Source: Agapetus fuscipes
Lineage: Eukaryota; Arthropoda; Insecta; Trichoptera; Glossosomatidae
Length of the DNA stretch: 64,000 bases
Assembly (NCBI GenBank): GCA_951799405.1
Contig: OX637339.1
Coordinates: 7,998,001 to 8,062,000 of the forward strand
Direction of reading: 5' to 3'
Shown: piece after piece, positions 10,424-21,140 of the stretch
Layout of the letters: each line of letters opens with the position of its first letter
Position numbering within the stretch: position 1 is the first letter of the stretch
Translations under genes and position numbers: made by a program
Notes under the pieces: model-generated
Told to the model about the DNA's origin: nothing
What the model saw: the letters and a program-made list of their open reading frames with translations, nothing else
The model's database searches: none

Positions 10424-11774
10424 ATATATTCATTCGAAGGAGAAGCCGTTCAAGTGCACGGAATGCGGCAAGGGTTTCTGCCAGTCCCGCACGCTGGCCG
10501 TGCACAAGATCCTGCACATGGAGGAGTCTCCTCACAAGTGCCCGGTCTGCAGCCGCAGCTTCAACCAGCGCTCCAACCTCAAAACGCACCTCTTGACACA
10601 CACTGACCACAAACCTTACGAGTGCAACTCTTGCGGAAAAGTCTTCAGAAGGAACTGTGACCTTAGAAGACATGCTCTGACCCACGCAGTTGGAGATGTA
10701 CCCCCTGAAGTTTTAGACGTAGGCGAAGAAGACAGACCGATTTCACCATCAGACGGTCTATATGATGATGACCCTGATGATCTAGATTCACCTGATCATT
10801 CACCTGTTAGAAGACCTAGATCTCCATCGAACGAAAGTGTAACGAGAGGACGTCCTGAAGAATATATCCCACCTACAAGCACCAGACGTGCTTCTCCGAC
10901 TCCAGAAAGAACTCATTGTCATCATAACGAACCAAGAAGTACTTCGAGTCCTTACACTATGCGGCCACACCACGAACATGATAAATCCAGGCTGTACCAA
11001 GACATGATGAGTGACAAGCAGAGATTCTTAGCACAGCAAGAGATGAACATGGAAAAAGCTACAAGGCATCCACAGGAACTAAACGAAAGTCCTGTGCGAC
11101 ATCCTCAGCTACAAATAAGAAGGGATTTGCACCACGCCAGTCCTTCAGAGCAAAACTCTAAAAACTCACCAAGTTGCTCACCGATGATGCAAGGGAGTTC
11201 TGGGATGTACTTAGGGTCATTCAGAAAGCGACCTTTACCACCTGATATCACTGATCTTGGAAGACCTTCAACTTCTGGTGAATACAGAGGACGGCCACCT
11301 TCGCCTGGTCCAACAAATTTAACCATTCCTAGAAACAACTTACACATGACTGCAGCTAATTTAGGTCTTCCTCCACCTGGTATGAACATGCATCCTACAC
11401 ATAAAATGGTTCCTATCCCTCCACCACCGCAAGGTTTGATGAAACCGCCTGACACACATCTTTTGATGCCAAGTTCCTCATCTTGTGTACCGATACCACC
11501 GCCAATAGGTCATCCAATGGTTGCACAAGATCTCATTATCAAACATTTACACCCTAAAGACTTACCTTTGCATGTGCCAACAACAATGCATCCTCCCAAA
11601 CCAAGTCCAAGCTCTTCAAAAATGGAAACATCGTCCAAGTTTACTGTTTCTCCGAGTATAGGTTTGGGGATTCAGAACATGGTTGGGATACAGCCACCGC
11701 CAGCTTCCAAGCAAAATGGAACTTCGACTTTTACGAAGAAGGGCTTCAGTATCGAAGATATAATGCGTCGCTGA
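10424..11774 (+). CDS. bowl: Odd-skipped family zinc-finger transcription factor, terminal exon (bowl-like)
   Basis: A nuclear sequence-specific DNA-binding factor; in insects this family acts in segmentation, leg-joint, gut and Notch-linked patterning. The open frame extends upstream to an ATG at 10344, but homology starts after the acceptor at 10423, so that ATG is intronic. Counting the split Arg as residue 1, His4 (RYIHSKEKP) closes a finger begun in the previous exon. Three full C2H2 fingers follow: C12/C15/H28/H32, C40/C43/H56/H60 and C68/C71/H84/H88, with linkers typical of the Odd/Sob/Bowl group. After them come an acidic Ser/Asp region (about 95-125), a long Pro/Ser/His-rich low-complexity tail, and the terminal motif FSIEDIMRR, an eh1-like Groucho-binding signature. 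About 450 residues are encoded here. The text DVGEED just after the fingers favours bowl over odd or sob; the family is near certain, the paralogue less so. Upstream exons, with at least the start of the preceding finger, are not in the window. Confidence 0.93.
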
Positions 11775-12355
11775 TGAAGAGCAAAACAGGAATAGATTGA
11801 ATTATTAACAATGTTTCACTTAAAGACTGATATTCATTATTAGTTAATTGACTAATTCCATTGAATAACTCAACAGTGTGTGGTGTAGATTTTTATGTAT
11901 CGAATACTACAATGTCCTTTGCTGAAAATTATTTTTGTATGATTCCGCAAAAAGGTATTAAATACTTTAAAACTTACAAATTACATTTGTATTGGTCTTT
12001 AAACAAAATAATGATAATTTTTCTAAGAATGTGAATTGGTTTTGCAGTTTTTTTTATGTTTACAAACCATCTGATCCACTTCTTTCAAAAACTACTTTTG
12101 AAATTAATCTACCGCGCTTCTCAGTTTCGTTGCTCGATCTGTTCTTTGTCAAAGTATGTAGAATCCATTTCTCTATATTTGATCTCTGCTACGTTTTGAA
12201 CCATGCATCTTCAGATCAGCAATCTAATTTTATAATCACTAGACTGTAACCCGAAAAAGCTCGTAACAATTATGATTTTTCTAAAACACAAATCTTCTTT
12301 AAAGTTTTTGTGAAAATGTACAGTGATTTAAAAAAAATGTAATTTGTCATGTATG

Positions 12356-12615
12356 TTCCTTGACTTATAGGTTGTTATGCGGCTGACCACCCATACTGTA
12401 AAAAAAAATTGGTTCACTTTGCCAATGTCACCCCTGTTTCAGGGAAGGACGGCAAGAGTTGCAAGGCTTATGTTCATTTGAGATGGGTTTTTATATTGTA
12501 GGTCCACATGCGGCATGTGTTAGCGCGAAATTATACATATCTGCTTGTGGGAATGCATTTAATATGAATCCTAAATGATATATATCTTTGCAGCTTAGAT
12601 TAGATTAGATTAGAT
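12356..12615 (+). mobile_element. R1 element in the probable 3' UTR, TTAGA-tail type
   Basis: Full length in sense orientation, with CCACCCATACTG, GGGAAGGACGGCAAGAG and GTGTTAGCGCGAAATTA. It ends in CAGCTTAGATTAGATTAGAT rather than the GATTATA tail. It is very similar to 53664-53971. About 25 bp just upstream (AATTTGTCATGTATG) also match the upstream flank of the R1 copy at 26730. Confidence 0.88.
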
Positions 12616-13523
12616 ACAGAATAGATGAAAAATATTTTTAATAGTTTATAAGAAGATCTCAACGAGTGAAGTTATATTTTTTAAGTTTTATCAAAGTATA
12701 AGTAAATATATTTTTAGAGATTTTTAGATTAATCGTTATTTTTATTATGTGTATATTTTTCTCGTTAAGATCTCTTTTTTCATTTAAGCCATCTATTAGG
12801 GTCAAGCAGTTTTTGTACGATTCTTTTACTTTTCAACAAAAATATGTTATTAAAAATTTATATAGACTTTAAAATGAAATATTCCATATATTCTCTACTT
12901 TTTGATCTTTGACATTTTGTGAGAAACATTTAAAATTATTTTTTGCAAAAAAATCTAATTTGTTATCCTTACGTACATTCATTTAATAAATAAAAATGTA
13001 AAATGTCAACAATAAGTAGGTACAATTAAAATTGAAAATTATTCCATACAAAAATATGAACTCAAAAAGTTACATTTCCGTATTTTTAAATGTAAATTAT
13101 AATCCATCAATAATTCTATTTTTTGTTTTTAAATATTTAGTATTGGAATGAAAATGTTAAAATATGTACGTATAGAAATTTAGGAAAGGAATTGTTTTTA
13201 TTTTATACATTAAAATATTTTATATGTATTTTAAAATTGTACAAATTAAATTTAAGAAAATAAATGTGAAATATATTTTTAGAATTGTAGCTCAATTTTT
13301 ACTAGTATTTTTATACAAATGAAATACGTAAGTTTAATTTTAATTAAAATAGGTATATTTTTCGAATATCCATTGCAAATTGTTGATTTTATACTTTCTT
13401 AAATTCATAGATTAATAAGAAATACTTGTTAATGAAATATATTTAAGTTAATTTAATAAAAAATATGCCTTTGTACGACTTTTGGATAAAAACAATGTAT
13501 TTACTATTACTTTATATTATTGA

Positions 13524-13533
13524 AATAAATAAA
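13524..13533 (+). terminator. Overlapping AATAAA polyadenylation signals
   Basis: Two overlapping AATAAA hexamers in GAAATAAATAAAAT, followed within about 30 bp by a T-rich stretch. A plausible main poly(A) site for the zinc-finger transcript; not confirmed by transcript data. Confidence 0.45.
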
Positions 13534-13560
13534 ATATTAAATATGATAAAATGGTTGATG

Positions 13561-14014
13561 TCTTTTATTTTTATTTTTAGTTTTTTTTCTAAAATTAGAA
13601 TAAAATTCATAAAAAAGTATCCTTAAGAAAGCAGGGTTCATAAAACAGAATTAAAAAAGAAGGAGAAAAAGAGAGTTCTGCGATAAACAGATCTTAGATC
13701 TAATATAAGAAGAAAAAGTAAAAGAAACATCTTCACATTTTTTAGAATAGTAATGTCTTATTTTGATGGTGAGGGTTAGAGATGCCCGAATTGTGGTTAT
13801 AGCGACTTATCGAATACCGAGTAATCGCCATTCCCTACGGCGAGTACCGAATAATTCGGCATTATTATTCGATATAAAAATTAATTTCCTTTAAATAAAG
13901 TTTTAAACTTTCACATTCACTTTCATGGTCGGTGTTCCATGATATAGTTTTTCTCGGGTTAGACCATTTTCTACTGATTCTTTAATCATTTCCCATTTCG
14001 GTGTTTAATTACCT
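13561..14014. other. Unannotated stretch
   Basis: No gene recognised. It is slightly less AT-rich around 13780-13870, with CGAATACCGAGTAATCG and repeated GAATAATTCGGC-like segments that may be an old inverted repeat. Confidence 0.35.
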
Positions 14015-14200
14015 TCACAAGAAATGAATTCCAGCCCTCTCGGGAGCTGGGAAACCTCCACTTTAACTGAAGTGGTTGGCGTAAGGCCGGCCCCCTTACC
14101 TGTAAAAATAAAAAGGTTTAACTCGCCACATGCGACTCCTTCGGGGATAACGGGGCAAGAAGTTACACTTTATATGTAGCTTAGTTGCGTTTTTTGCGTA
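14015..14200 (+). repeat. SINE SB, 3' part
   Basis: Contains the SB body landmarks CCAGCC, GGGAGCTGGGAAACC, CTGAAGTGGTTGGCGTAAG, CATGCGACTCCTTCGG and the 3' end AGTTACACTTTATATGTAGC. The tRNA head is absent. Confidence 0.7.
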
Positions 14201-14459
14201 ATAAACGTTGACTATCTTTTAAGGCTATAGCATTTATATTCATTCAATGTTTAATTAAGACAACAGCTATTCGCCAAATGCCGAATAACACTCGACATTC
14301 TTCTTTTTTTTTTGGTGCCAATTCTTTGGAAGATCGGCGATCAGCATGACTATTTTGACCTTGGATGCTGTGGCTCGAAACAGGGACTTGGGGCTTTTGT
14401 TGAACTATTTTCGCAGAATATTCAGCCATGATGTCATTTGGAGTCCTTTCCTTTAAGTT

Positions 14460-14515
14460 CAGGATTCCCAATCAGAACCCAGAAGCTCTATCCACCAAGC
14501 TATCGACTGGACTTA
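14460..14515 (-). repeat. Possible SINE SB head, diverged
   Basis: On the minus strand AGTCGATAGCTTGGTGGATA resembles the SB A-box region, followed by CTGGGTTCTGATTGGGAATCC in place of the B box. Weak and isolated. Confidence 0.35.
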
Positions 14516-14915
14516 AGTATCAGTGTATGATTTTCCTCAAATTGTTGCTTCGTTGACTCACCTCTGTACTAGGTAGTTAAGCCATCTTGGGAGGTATGAC
14601 GCCTCATAAAGCCTGCAAGAATTTCTCCATACGTTAGCAGTAATTCTTATTCACCATAAGTAAACACTGCGCTGGTATATCACGTACAAATGTGGTTTAA
14701 CTTCCTCGGGAATCCCCTTAGATAATGTGGTACAAGAACATGCAATGTAGGATACGTGTCACTGTGCAATAAAAAATAAACCCCCATTCACGCATGCCTT
14801 GGTTAACGTACAAGAATTACAAAATGAGTCAGACAATTTAGATGGTTTTGAATCAGTACTATATCACTACACACAAGGAAAGATAGACGAAATAAAATCT
14901 AAAGGAAGCTGAATG

Positions 14916-15161
14916 ATCTAATCTAATCTAAGTTGCAAAGACATATTATCATTTAAAGTTCATATTAAATGCATGCCCACAAACAGACACATGTAAGTTC
15001 TCGCTTACAAATGCTGCATGTGTATGTTAATTAAAAAAACTAAACCACAAATGAACATAAGCCCAGTAACTTTTGCCGTCTTTCCCTGCAACAGGGGTGA
15101 TATTGGCAAAGTGCATCATTTTGTACAGTATCGGTGGGCAGCCTCATAAAGCCTCATATAA
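14916..15161 (-). mobile_element. R1 element, full length
   Basis: Reverse orientation: tail GATCTAATCTAATCTAAGTTG at the left, CTGCAACAGGGGTGATATTGG in the middle, CAGCCTCATA at the right end. TTAGA-type tail. Confidence 0.83.
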
Positions 15162-15234
15162 ATGGTAAAATATGGAATGAACATTCAAAATTCAAATGGC
15201 ATGAATGACATTTTGATACTGACTTCCTTTTTTT

Positions 15235-15625
15235 TGCGTATGGTCGGCAAGCGCAACAAATTTTTTGGCCATTGGGTCGTGTCAGAGGCGAAGATCCAGG
15301 CTCTCTATCCAATTTCCTGCCCCTGGCGTGGCTTCATGGAGGTCTTTCAAGCCAGGAGGGTGTCTCCTGATGGGGCACTCCTCCACTATGTGCCGGACAG
15401 TCTGGTTCTCCGCCACATAGTCACACCCTGGAGATGGAGCTAATCCCCATTTGTGAAGCAAGGAGCTGCAACGGCCTTGCTCTGTGCGGACCCTATTTAA
15501 GGTCGTCCACAGTTCACTCCGAAGATTGAACCTTGAGACGTCCTGGAATGCTAGAGTGATCAGATCCTGCCATATGGACTTCCAATAGGATGCAACATCC
15601 TCACTGCAAGCCTCAATTGTCCAGA
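15235..15625 (-). pseudogene. Non-LTR retrotransposon (Jockey-like) ORF2 C-terminal relic
   Basis: The minus-strand frame holds cysteine/histidine pieces typical of the region after the reverse transcriptase in Jockey-type elements: PGCDYVAENQTVRHIVEEC, then PIRRHP, then LKDLHEATPGAGNWIESLDL, with frame breaks. Upstream on this strand comes VDDLKRVRTEQGRCSSLL-like text. A short piece of the same element is seen in opposite orientation near 28525-28558, and another is split by the Harbinger element at 54463-54495 and 58027-58060. Confidence 0.75.
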
Positions 15626-15954
15626 ACCTTTTGATGAAAAGCTATCGATGTAGAGCAGGGGGAAAGAAAATACTTTTCGTATGACTCGATGTTCGAATGC
15701 CATCTGCTGAGGTTGTACATTTTCTTTAACGGATATGAGACACTCGAGTCGGCACAATTTAGAGTGACTCTAGAAAACGCTCCCTGCATAAGAATTATTT
15801 TATATTCCCAGATGACTTCATTTTGTTTTAGAAATGATTTTTTAGAAAATATAAAAAGATTGTGAAATAATTTAGACTTATACGAGTGTTGCATTATAGT
15901 GTTATTTTTTAGCCGCTCTTTGTTTGTAATTTAAAAATTTCAACAACAGAGTGA

Positions 15955-16085
15955 ATGCGTGAAAAATGTGATGGATATGAATAAACTAAGAGAATTATGG
16001 TAAGATAGGAAAAAATGGAGGGCATGGCAAAGGTTGTGGCCATCCCCAGTGGAACGGCAGCAGCGTTACAGTTACAGTACAAACA
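15955..16085 (+). pseudogene. Non-LTR retrotransposon 3' tip
   Basis: Reads ECVKNVMDMNKLRELW, a stop, then DRKKWRAW and SPVERQQRYSYS. The DRKKWR signature followed by an ACAGTTACAGTAC-type end matches the tips at 28135, 36660 and 58060. Confidence 0.6.
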
Positions 16086-16419
16086 GAACAGAGTATCCCA
16101 TGTACGTAATCTAAATGAAACTTCGAGAAAACCTTCGAATACTTGATAAACAAATATTATTGTGAAAAGTGATGTGAATTTTATGAATCTTAAAAAAATT
16201 AAATACTTTTAAGTAGTCAAACTGAGAAAAAGATCAAAACGTATATCAGCAGCTTAGAAATATTTATAATTTTTTGTGCAAAAATGTCCATAGTAATTTG
16301 TTTATGCAGCTAACTCGAAGCTCTCATCCTCGCCTTACATTCCGCTACGAACTATCGTTTACCAAGTTTGGTATTTAGTGTCTTTTTTTAATTTACTTAA
16401 GAAAATGAAAGCTATGTGA

Positions 16420-16637
16420 AACTGAATAAGTGGCATATTGCGCTAACATGGGTTTCTCAGATAAATTAGTCTCTTTTTCTATTTTCTACGAGAGAAAACA
16501 CAAAAAACTGAAAATCCATGAGTTTAGAAGTTTGTCATGACTACTAGTTTACTCATATAATTAGTTCACTTACTATGAAAAGTTTCACGAATAAAATGCT
16601 TTATCCACGATTTTTTCAAATCTGTGGATCAGCACAA
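16420..16637 (-). repeat. RI repeat, copy 2
   Basis: Reverse complement of the 6694 copy, with the extension ATGTTAGCGCAATATGCC at its distal end. TTTATCTGAGAAACCC and GTGGATAAAGCATTTTAT are recognisable. Confidence 0.7.
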
Positions 16638-16693
16638 TTAAAATGGCGGTATTGTCAAGCCATCCTCTCACTAGTTCCCTATGTATATTGGGA

Positions 16694-16868
16694 TCATTTA
16701 TTTGGCCAACGCTGTTTTTGTGCTAAACACACCTTATGAACCCTCTACGTGCTTGGGTGGCGCTAAAAAAAGCGTCAATTCTCAAGCTAACCCCTGCACT
16801 GCAATAACTGGAAGACTAGATGGACCTTTGGCGACCGGTTTTTTGGTAAAGACATGGGAGTTTTTCAT
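16694..16868 (-). repeat. SINE SA, 3' half
   Basis: Reverse copy from TTGGCCAACGCTGTTTTTG through AGCGTCAATTCTCAAGC to GACCGGTTTTTTGGTAAA. The tRNA-like head is lost. Confidence 0.7.
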
Positions 16869-17309
16869 ACTTACTTACTTACTAGAGATACTTCTTTTGT
16901 AACGGTTGTGAAAGACTAAATTTTTTGCATATTGTTACAAATCAAGAACAGCTAAAATGTTGTCATTAGAAAAAATCTAATGACATCATAGGTCCTAAAA
17001 AAAATAGGCGTGTTCCCACGATCCTCACTAAATTATTCTGATCACAAAACCTTGATTCTTCCGGGAAACTGCGGTCTCCACAAACACATTGTGTGCAATC
17101 ATACATTGTAATACATCCATGAAAAGTGTCGGAGGATTTCAAAGGCATATTTAATACTTAGGAACGAATTGGCATTCACTAAGCGTTCGCTAAGGACCGC
17201 TAAATTCATGGACAACGCATAGCCATTGAAATGGCTGTAAATCTATTTTTTATGCATTCTGCTTATACTCAGACCGGGATATATTTTACAATAGATTGTG
17301 TCATTTTTA

Positions 17310-17604
17310 AGGAATCCTGTGCGGGAGACACCTCTCCCCACGGTGGTTGGAGCTCTACGGGTAGCGCAGTTAAGAGAGAACTGGAGAAGAGTGGTTGCTT
17401 CCACCCGGGTTACAACCCTCAGCAATGAGGAACGAGATTAAGAAGAAGTGCGGGAGACCCCGCAGACTTGTTGGAGTGCAGCAGAAGTGTGGGTGTGGGT
17501 GAGGTGGCAGATGATTTTTTTTTTAAGAAATCCTGTGCGGGAGACTCCCTAGATTCTAAAGACTCTAGGGGTCTATGACACTTGTTGTAGTGCCGCAGAG
17601 GTGT
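17310..17604. repeat. Clustered GTGCGGGAGAC repeats with a tRNA-like segment
   Basis: The core TGTGCGGGAGAC occurs near 17318 and 17531, and GTGCGGGAGAC near 17449. The second and third units share CTTGTTG-GTGC(A/C)GCAGA further on. Between the first two lies GGGTAGCGCAGTTAAGAG followed by CCCGGGTTACAACCCTC, a possible A box and T-arm. Origin uncertain. Confidence 0.45.
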
Positions 17605-17834
17605 ACGAGCTTGGTCGTCGCTACAAAGCGCCAATACTCAAGCAAGACCCAGTTGCTGTAAGGCTGGATGGACCTTTGGTGACCGGTCATTGGTAAAGGT
17701 TTATGAATTTTTCAACCCAGCGAAGAGCACATTCGAAATATAAATGGTATATTTTTGTGCTCCGCCGGGATCCGAATTCACAACCTTCCATTTACGAGTC
17801 CAAAGTGTTGTCACTACGGACTACGGACCGGTCC
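17604..17834 (-). mobile_element. SINE SA, nearly full length, joined to a 5S-like sequence
   Basis: Minus orientation. The head at the right reads GGACCGGTCCGTAGTCCGTA, with the B-box-like arm GTTGTGAATTCGGATCCCGG. Then come GGAGCACAAAAATATACC, GCTCTTCGCTGGGTTG, AAAGGTCCATCCAGCC and the 3' part with TTGCTTGAGTATTGGCGC. SA copies elsewhere read GGTTCGAATCCCGGCGG at the B box, so it is a tRNA-derived Pol III SINE. The 5' end of this copy abuts a 5S rRNA-like segment only 5 bp away. Confidence 0.85.
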
Positions 17835-17839
17835 AAGAT

Positions 17840-17940
17840 GCCAAGGACACGCGGTGTACCTGAGCGGTTACCCATCCAAGTACTGTCCACGCCCAATGTT
17901 GATGTCCTGATCCAGGATCCTTTGTATCAGGGTTGTAAGC
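17840..17940 (-). pseudogene. 5S rRNA-like sequence
   Basis: The plus strand from 17840 reads GCCAAGGACACGCGGTGTAC, then TGAGCGGTTACCCATCCAAG and TACTGTCCACGCCC. This tracks the reverse complement of the 3' half of animal 5S rRNA (TTGGC end, ACACCGCGTG, the GGGTAACCGCT box-C region, CTTGGATGGG). The 5' half (to about 17940) is only weakly alignable. It may be a 5S pseudogene, or the head of a SINE with 5S plus tRNA parts, because it lies directly upstream of SA in the same orientation. Confidence 0.72.
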
Positions 17941-19724
17941 TACGTAGTGTTGTGTGTTGCGTTGACATTACTTTGAGACACTGAAAAGAAGAGGCGGTTG
18001 ATATTGTTACAAATAGATGATGGTGTGGCTGTGTTTTTTCTTTACTTGTGTGAGTGTATCTCTGGATGTAGGTGTTTTCTATATGGTTCTGGCAAAGTCT
18101 CACATGCTCCAGTGCGCGATGTTTCGAGAACCGTCCTAGTGGCATACTTTATAAGGGCAGTCACAGTAAATAAGAAAACACGAGTTAGTATCAGAATGGT
18201 ACGAGGACAAGAGCAACTGGAGGAGACTGGAAGAGGCCGACTGTCTGGAAGAAAACGGCTACAGCAAAAACATTCCCATGTATAACTTAAATCATGAAAT
18301 GTGCCCATCAGATTATCTGAGATGCTTTGTTACGCGATCAACCATTTAGCATATTTCTTGTTATCATATCCCAGAATGACGTTGTCCCCGCCGTTGACCT
18401 TTTGCGCGACAAAAGTCTGCTATTCTCGGAATGCAAATCCGCAGAGCCCGACTGGGCGTCGGGCCCGCTCCGGTACAAAAGCCTTGCCGGGAACTGAGCC
18501 GTTATTAATGACGGAATAAAAAAATTACGATAAAAAATTGTGCTGTAAAAGTAAGCATAGTATAGCACGCCTCTGGTTTGACACAGAGCTAGAAGATTGG
18601 AATGGTTATGTGAATAAATAGAACAGCTACAAAAAAATACATATATTAAAAAAATATAATATTAAATATTTATAAAAATGGACTTTCACTGTGTTAACAG
18701 ATCAACACTAAAAAATATTACAAAAAAATATTTTTAAAAGTATCGTAAGAAAAAGTATTCAAAGTATTTTAAAATCGTCCCTAGTGCTTTTTTCAGTGCG
18801 TCCCTCAGTGCAGTGTCCTCAGTGCTTGTTTGCAGTATCTACCATTTGATTCAAAGATGACCTTTCAATGAAATTGTCTTGAGAATCACATTCTACAATC
18901 TGAGCTAAGAAAAAAAAGTAAAACGCGATAATTAGAGGGTTGTTTTAAATTAATTTCCAGTTTTCATAGGACACACACATAACAGACATTGCTCATATGA
19001 AATGTGCTCTGATGGACATAAGACAAACAAGCAATAAGGGGGCGTAGTGCCTAAGGGTCCAAAATGACTGTTGTCTTTTTCATTAACATTTATTTACATA
19101 TATTTTAACTCAGATACCATTTTATTTCATAGCATAAATTTTATAAACAAGACCTTGTTCAATAACAGTTATTTTTTAATAAAAATTGGAACAGCGATAT
19201 GTGAAGTTTCTAAAAAGAGGTTTATCATCTAAACTGGAATCAAAATGACAATAACAGAAAAAGAAGAACAAATGTTTTTAATTTTTCATCTTGGTGTAAA
19301 AGTTATAATTATAAAACAAAAAAATATTAAAGTGTTATTTTATCACAACGCAAAAAAAAACAATCATATTTTAAATCTTAGAATGATGAGGAAAACAATA
19401 TGCTCTCTAAACACCAGTTTGTTCAATTCGAGAGAATTACTATTAATTCTAAAAAAAATGTTTCGGTTCTTGCATCTAGCTCTGTCACTGCAAATACTGC
19501 CTGGCGTATAAATAAGGATAGCAGGAGCTTAAAGTGTTTTGTAAATGTCGTCATTTCGGTGGAGGAATATGAAGAAGAGGCGGCGGCTGCTAATCCTGCA
19601 GTGGCGTACCCAGCACACAGTACAAGGCGTAGGTGGGAAACATTCCAAGAGGGATTAAGATAACCCCATAGCCCCGCCGATGAAATGTAGTAGGCATAAT
19701 AAATAATTATTGTTTTATAATATT
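17941..19724. other. Unannotated stretch with GC-rich islands
   Basis: Relatively GC-rich patches at 18040-18290, 18370-18500 and 19540-19660 look like decayed repeats rather than exons. The last gives AAAANPAVAYPAHSTRRRWE in one frame, with no known domain. The rest is AT-rich. Confidence 0.35.
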
Positions 19725-19868
19725 AATCTATAATCTAAGTTGCAAAGATATTTTGCATTTAAGATAATTATAATATGCATTCTCATAAGCATCATGTATA
19801 AATTAGACATGCCGCATGTGGACTTACAATATAAAAACCCAATCTCAAATGAACACAAGCCCTGCAAC
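19725..19868 (-). mobile_element. R1 element, 3' half
   Basis: Reverse: AATCTATAATCTAAGTTGC tail to ACACAAGCCCTGCAAC. The 5' half is replaced by about 190 bp of unrelated sequence (AGAAAGCAGAAAGCAGC onward). Confidence 0.75.
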
Positions 19869-20869
19869 AGAAAGCAGAAAGCAGCAGGTCACTACTCCCT
19901 CCGTTGACCATTTTTATGGATTCCAGAAATCTGTTGCAACGTTGAAGAGGACCTGGAGCCACTAGATGGGTGTAGACTGCAGACTTTGCAGTTTTTATGG
20001 TGGAGAGCTTTACATCCAGCTTCTTACTCCGATCGCTGGGAGTCATACCTTAAATTCTCATAGGGCTATCCACAACACATTTGATTCATAGCTGAACCAT
20101 GGATCATCGTTTTTTGTATGGAAATTTCACGTTAGGTGGCGGTTGAGCCATGGATTTGCTGTGTATGAATAGCACCTTCAGTTTCCTTGAGTCACTTTCA
20201 CATGTCTGTCAGTTTGGATATTTTATTATTGCTGGTCTAAACCTTTTCACAGCTGACAATAGAAATACATGAAGAAGATTGGAGGAAGCCGACGTCCAGA
20301 AGAGGACATTAGGAAGGCTAAGAAAAAAGAAAATGAAGATTCTTTCTATTCCTTAGGATGCATTCCAAAATTAAAGGACACAAATAGCATCGCTTTTTTC
20401 ATTTTAATTATCAACCAGTTATATGTAGGTTAAGAAATATTCTTATTCCTAAACTGAAATCAAACTTCTCGTTGGAAGGACTATACTAACAAAGATTATA
20501 GATATATTATAATTATAGGAAAATAATCCCAGATTATCTGATGGATATTTTTGTAAAATATGTTCAATATGCTAATTTATATTTGAGAATTCTGTTAAGT
20601 AGCAAATTTATTGTCTTTTTTGCTGCATTTTTTTTTACGAGATTGGTCACCTTTTTTGAAGTCAAGTCTTTGGATCCATACATGAAGTGAGAAGCTTGCA
20701 AAATAAATTTTAAAACATTGAAAATGCAGTTAATTAACGTCCTTGACGAAACCTTACTGGTGAACTTATTATATTGTTATGTTCGAGTAAATAGCAGATT
20801 AATATAGGTGTACATCGTAGGTAGCAGTAATTATTATACTCTAAAGAAATCTAGAAATGATAATCCCTT
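19869..20869. other. Unannotated stretch
   Basis: The first 180 bp interrupt or replace an R1 copy. Around 20270-20340 the text GGAGGAAGCCGACGTCCAG may be a non-LTR tip (HEEDWRKPTSRRG in one frame), too short to call. No gene seen. Confidence 0.35.
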
Positions 20870-21140
20870 TGTACTCTCGAAGCTGTTAGAGCGGTTGAGA
20901 GCGTCCTAGCAAATAGGTCTCTAGAGACTACTGTCTCTATGGGTACCTATATATGGCGCAAATTGCCTGCAGGTGAGTAGATGGATATTCGCCTTTGATT
21001 GAAGAACAAGTGTGTAGTGCTGAACTGTGAAATATGTGTGAGTAAATATAAATTGTCAAATAAATTAAGTGTAAATAAATATCCAAAAAGAAGACCAGTT
21101 TTTTTTAATTTAAAGACTATCCGAACCTAAAAACACAACA
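20870..21140 (+). mobile_element. LTR of an LTR retrotransposon, probably solo
   Basis: Starts near TGTACTCTCGAAGCTG, has a TATA-like TATATATGGCGC at about 20950, AATAAATA signals at about 21070 and ends AAAACACAACA. The segment from CTGTGAAATA through GACCAGTTTTTTTTAATTTA to AACACAACA is shared, in reverse, with 24349-24475. No gag or pol beside it, so probably a solo LTR; the target duplication was not resolved. Confidence 0.65.

Larger units (their letters stand above)
11775..13560 (+). other. Probable 3' UTR of the zinc-finger gene
   Basis: Follows the TGA at 11772-11774. It is strongly AT-rich with many short A/T motifs, contains an R1 insertion at 12356-12615, and has no other coding signal. 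The 3' limit is inferred from the polyadenylation signals at 13524-13533. Earlier AATAAA-like sites near 12985 could give shorter transcripts. Confidence 0.5.

Noticed and set aside
10404..11455. Minus-strand frames across the zinc-finger exon
   Set aside because: Shadows of the plus-strand coding sequence; no domain.
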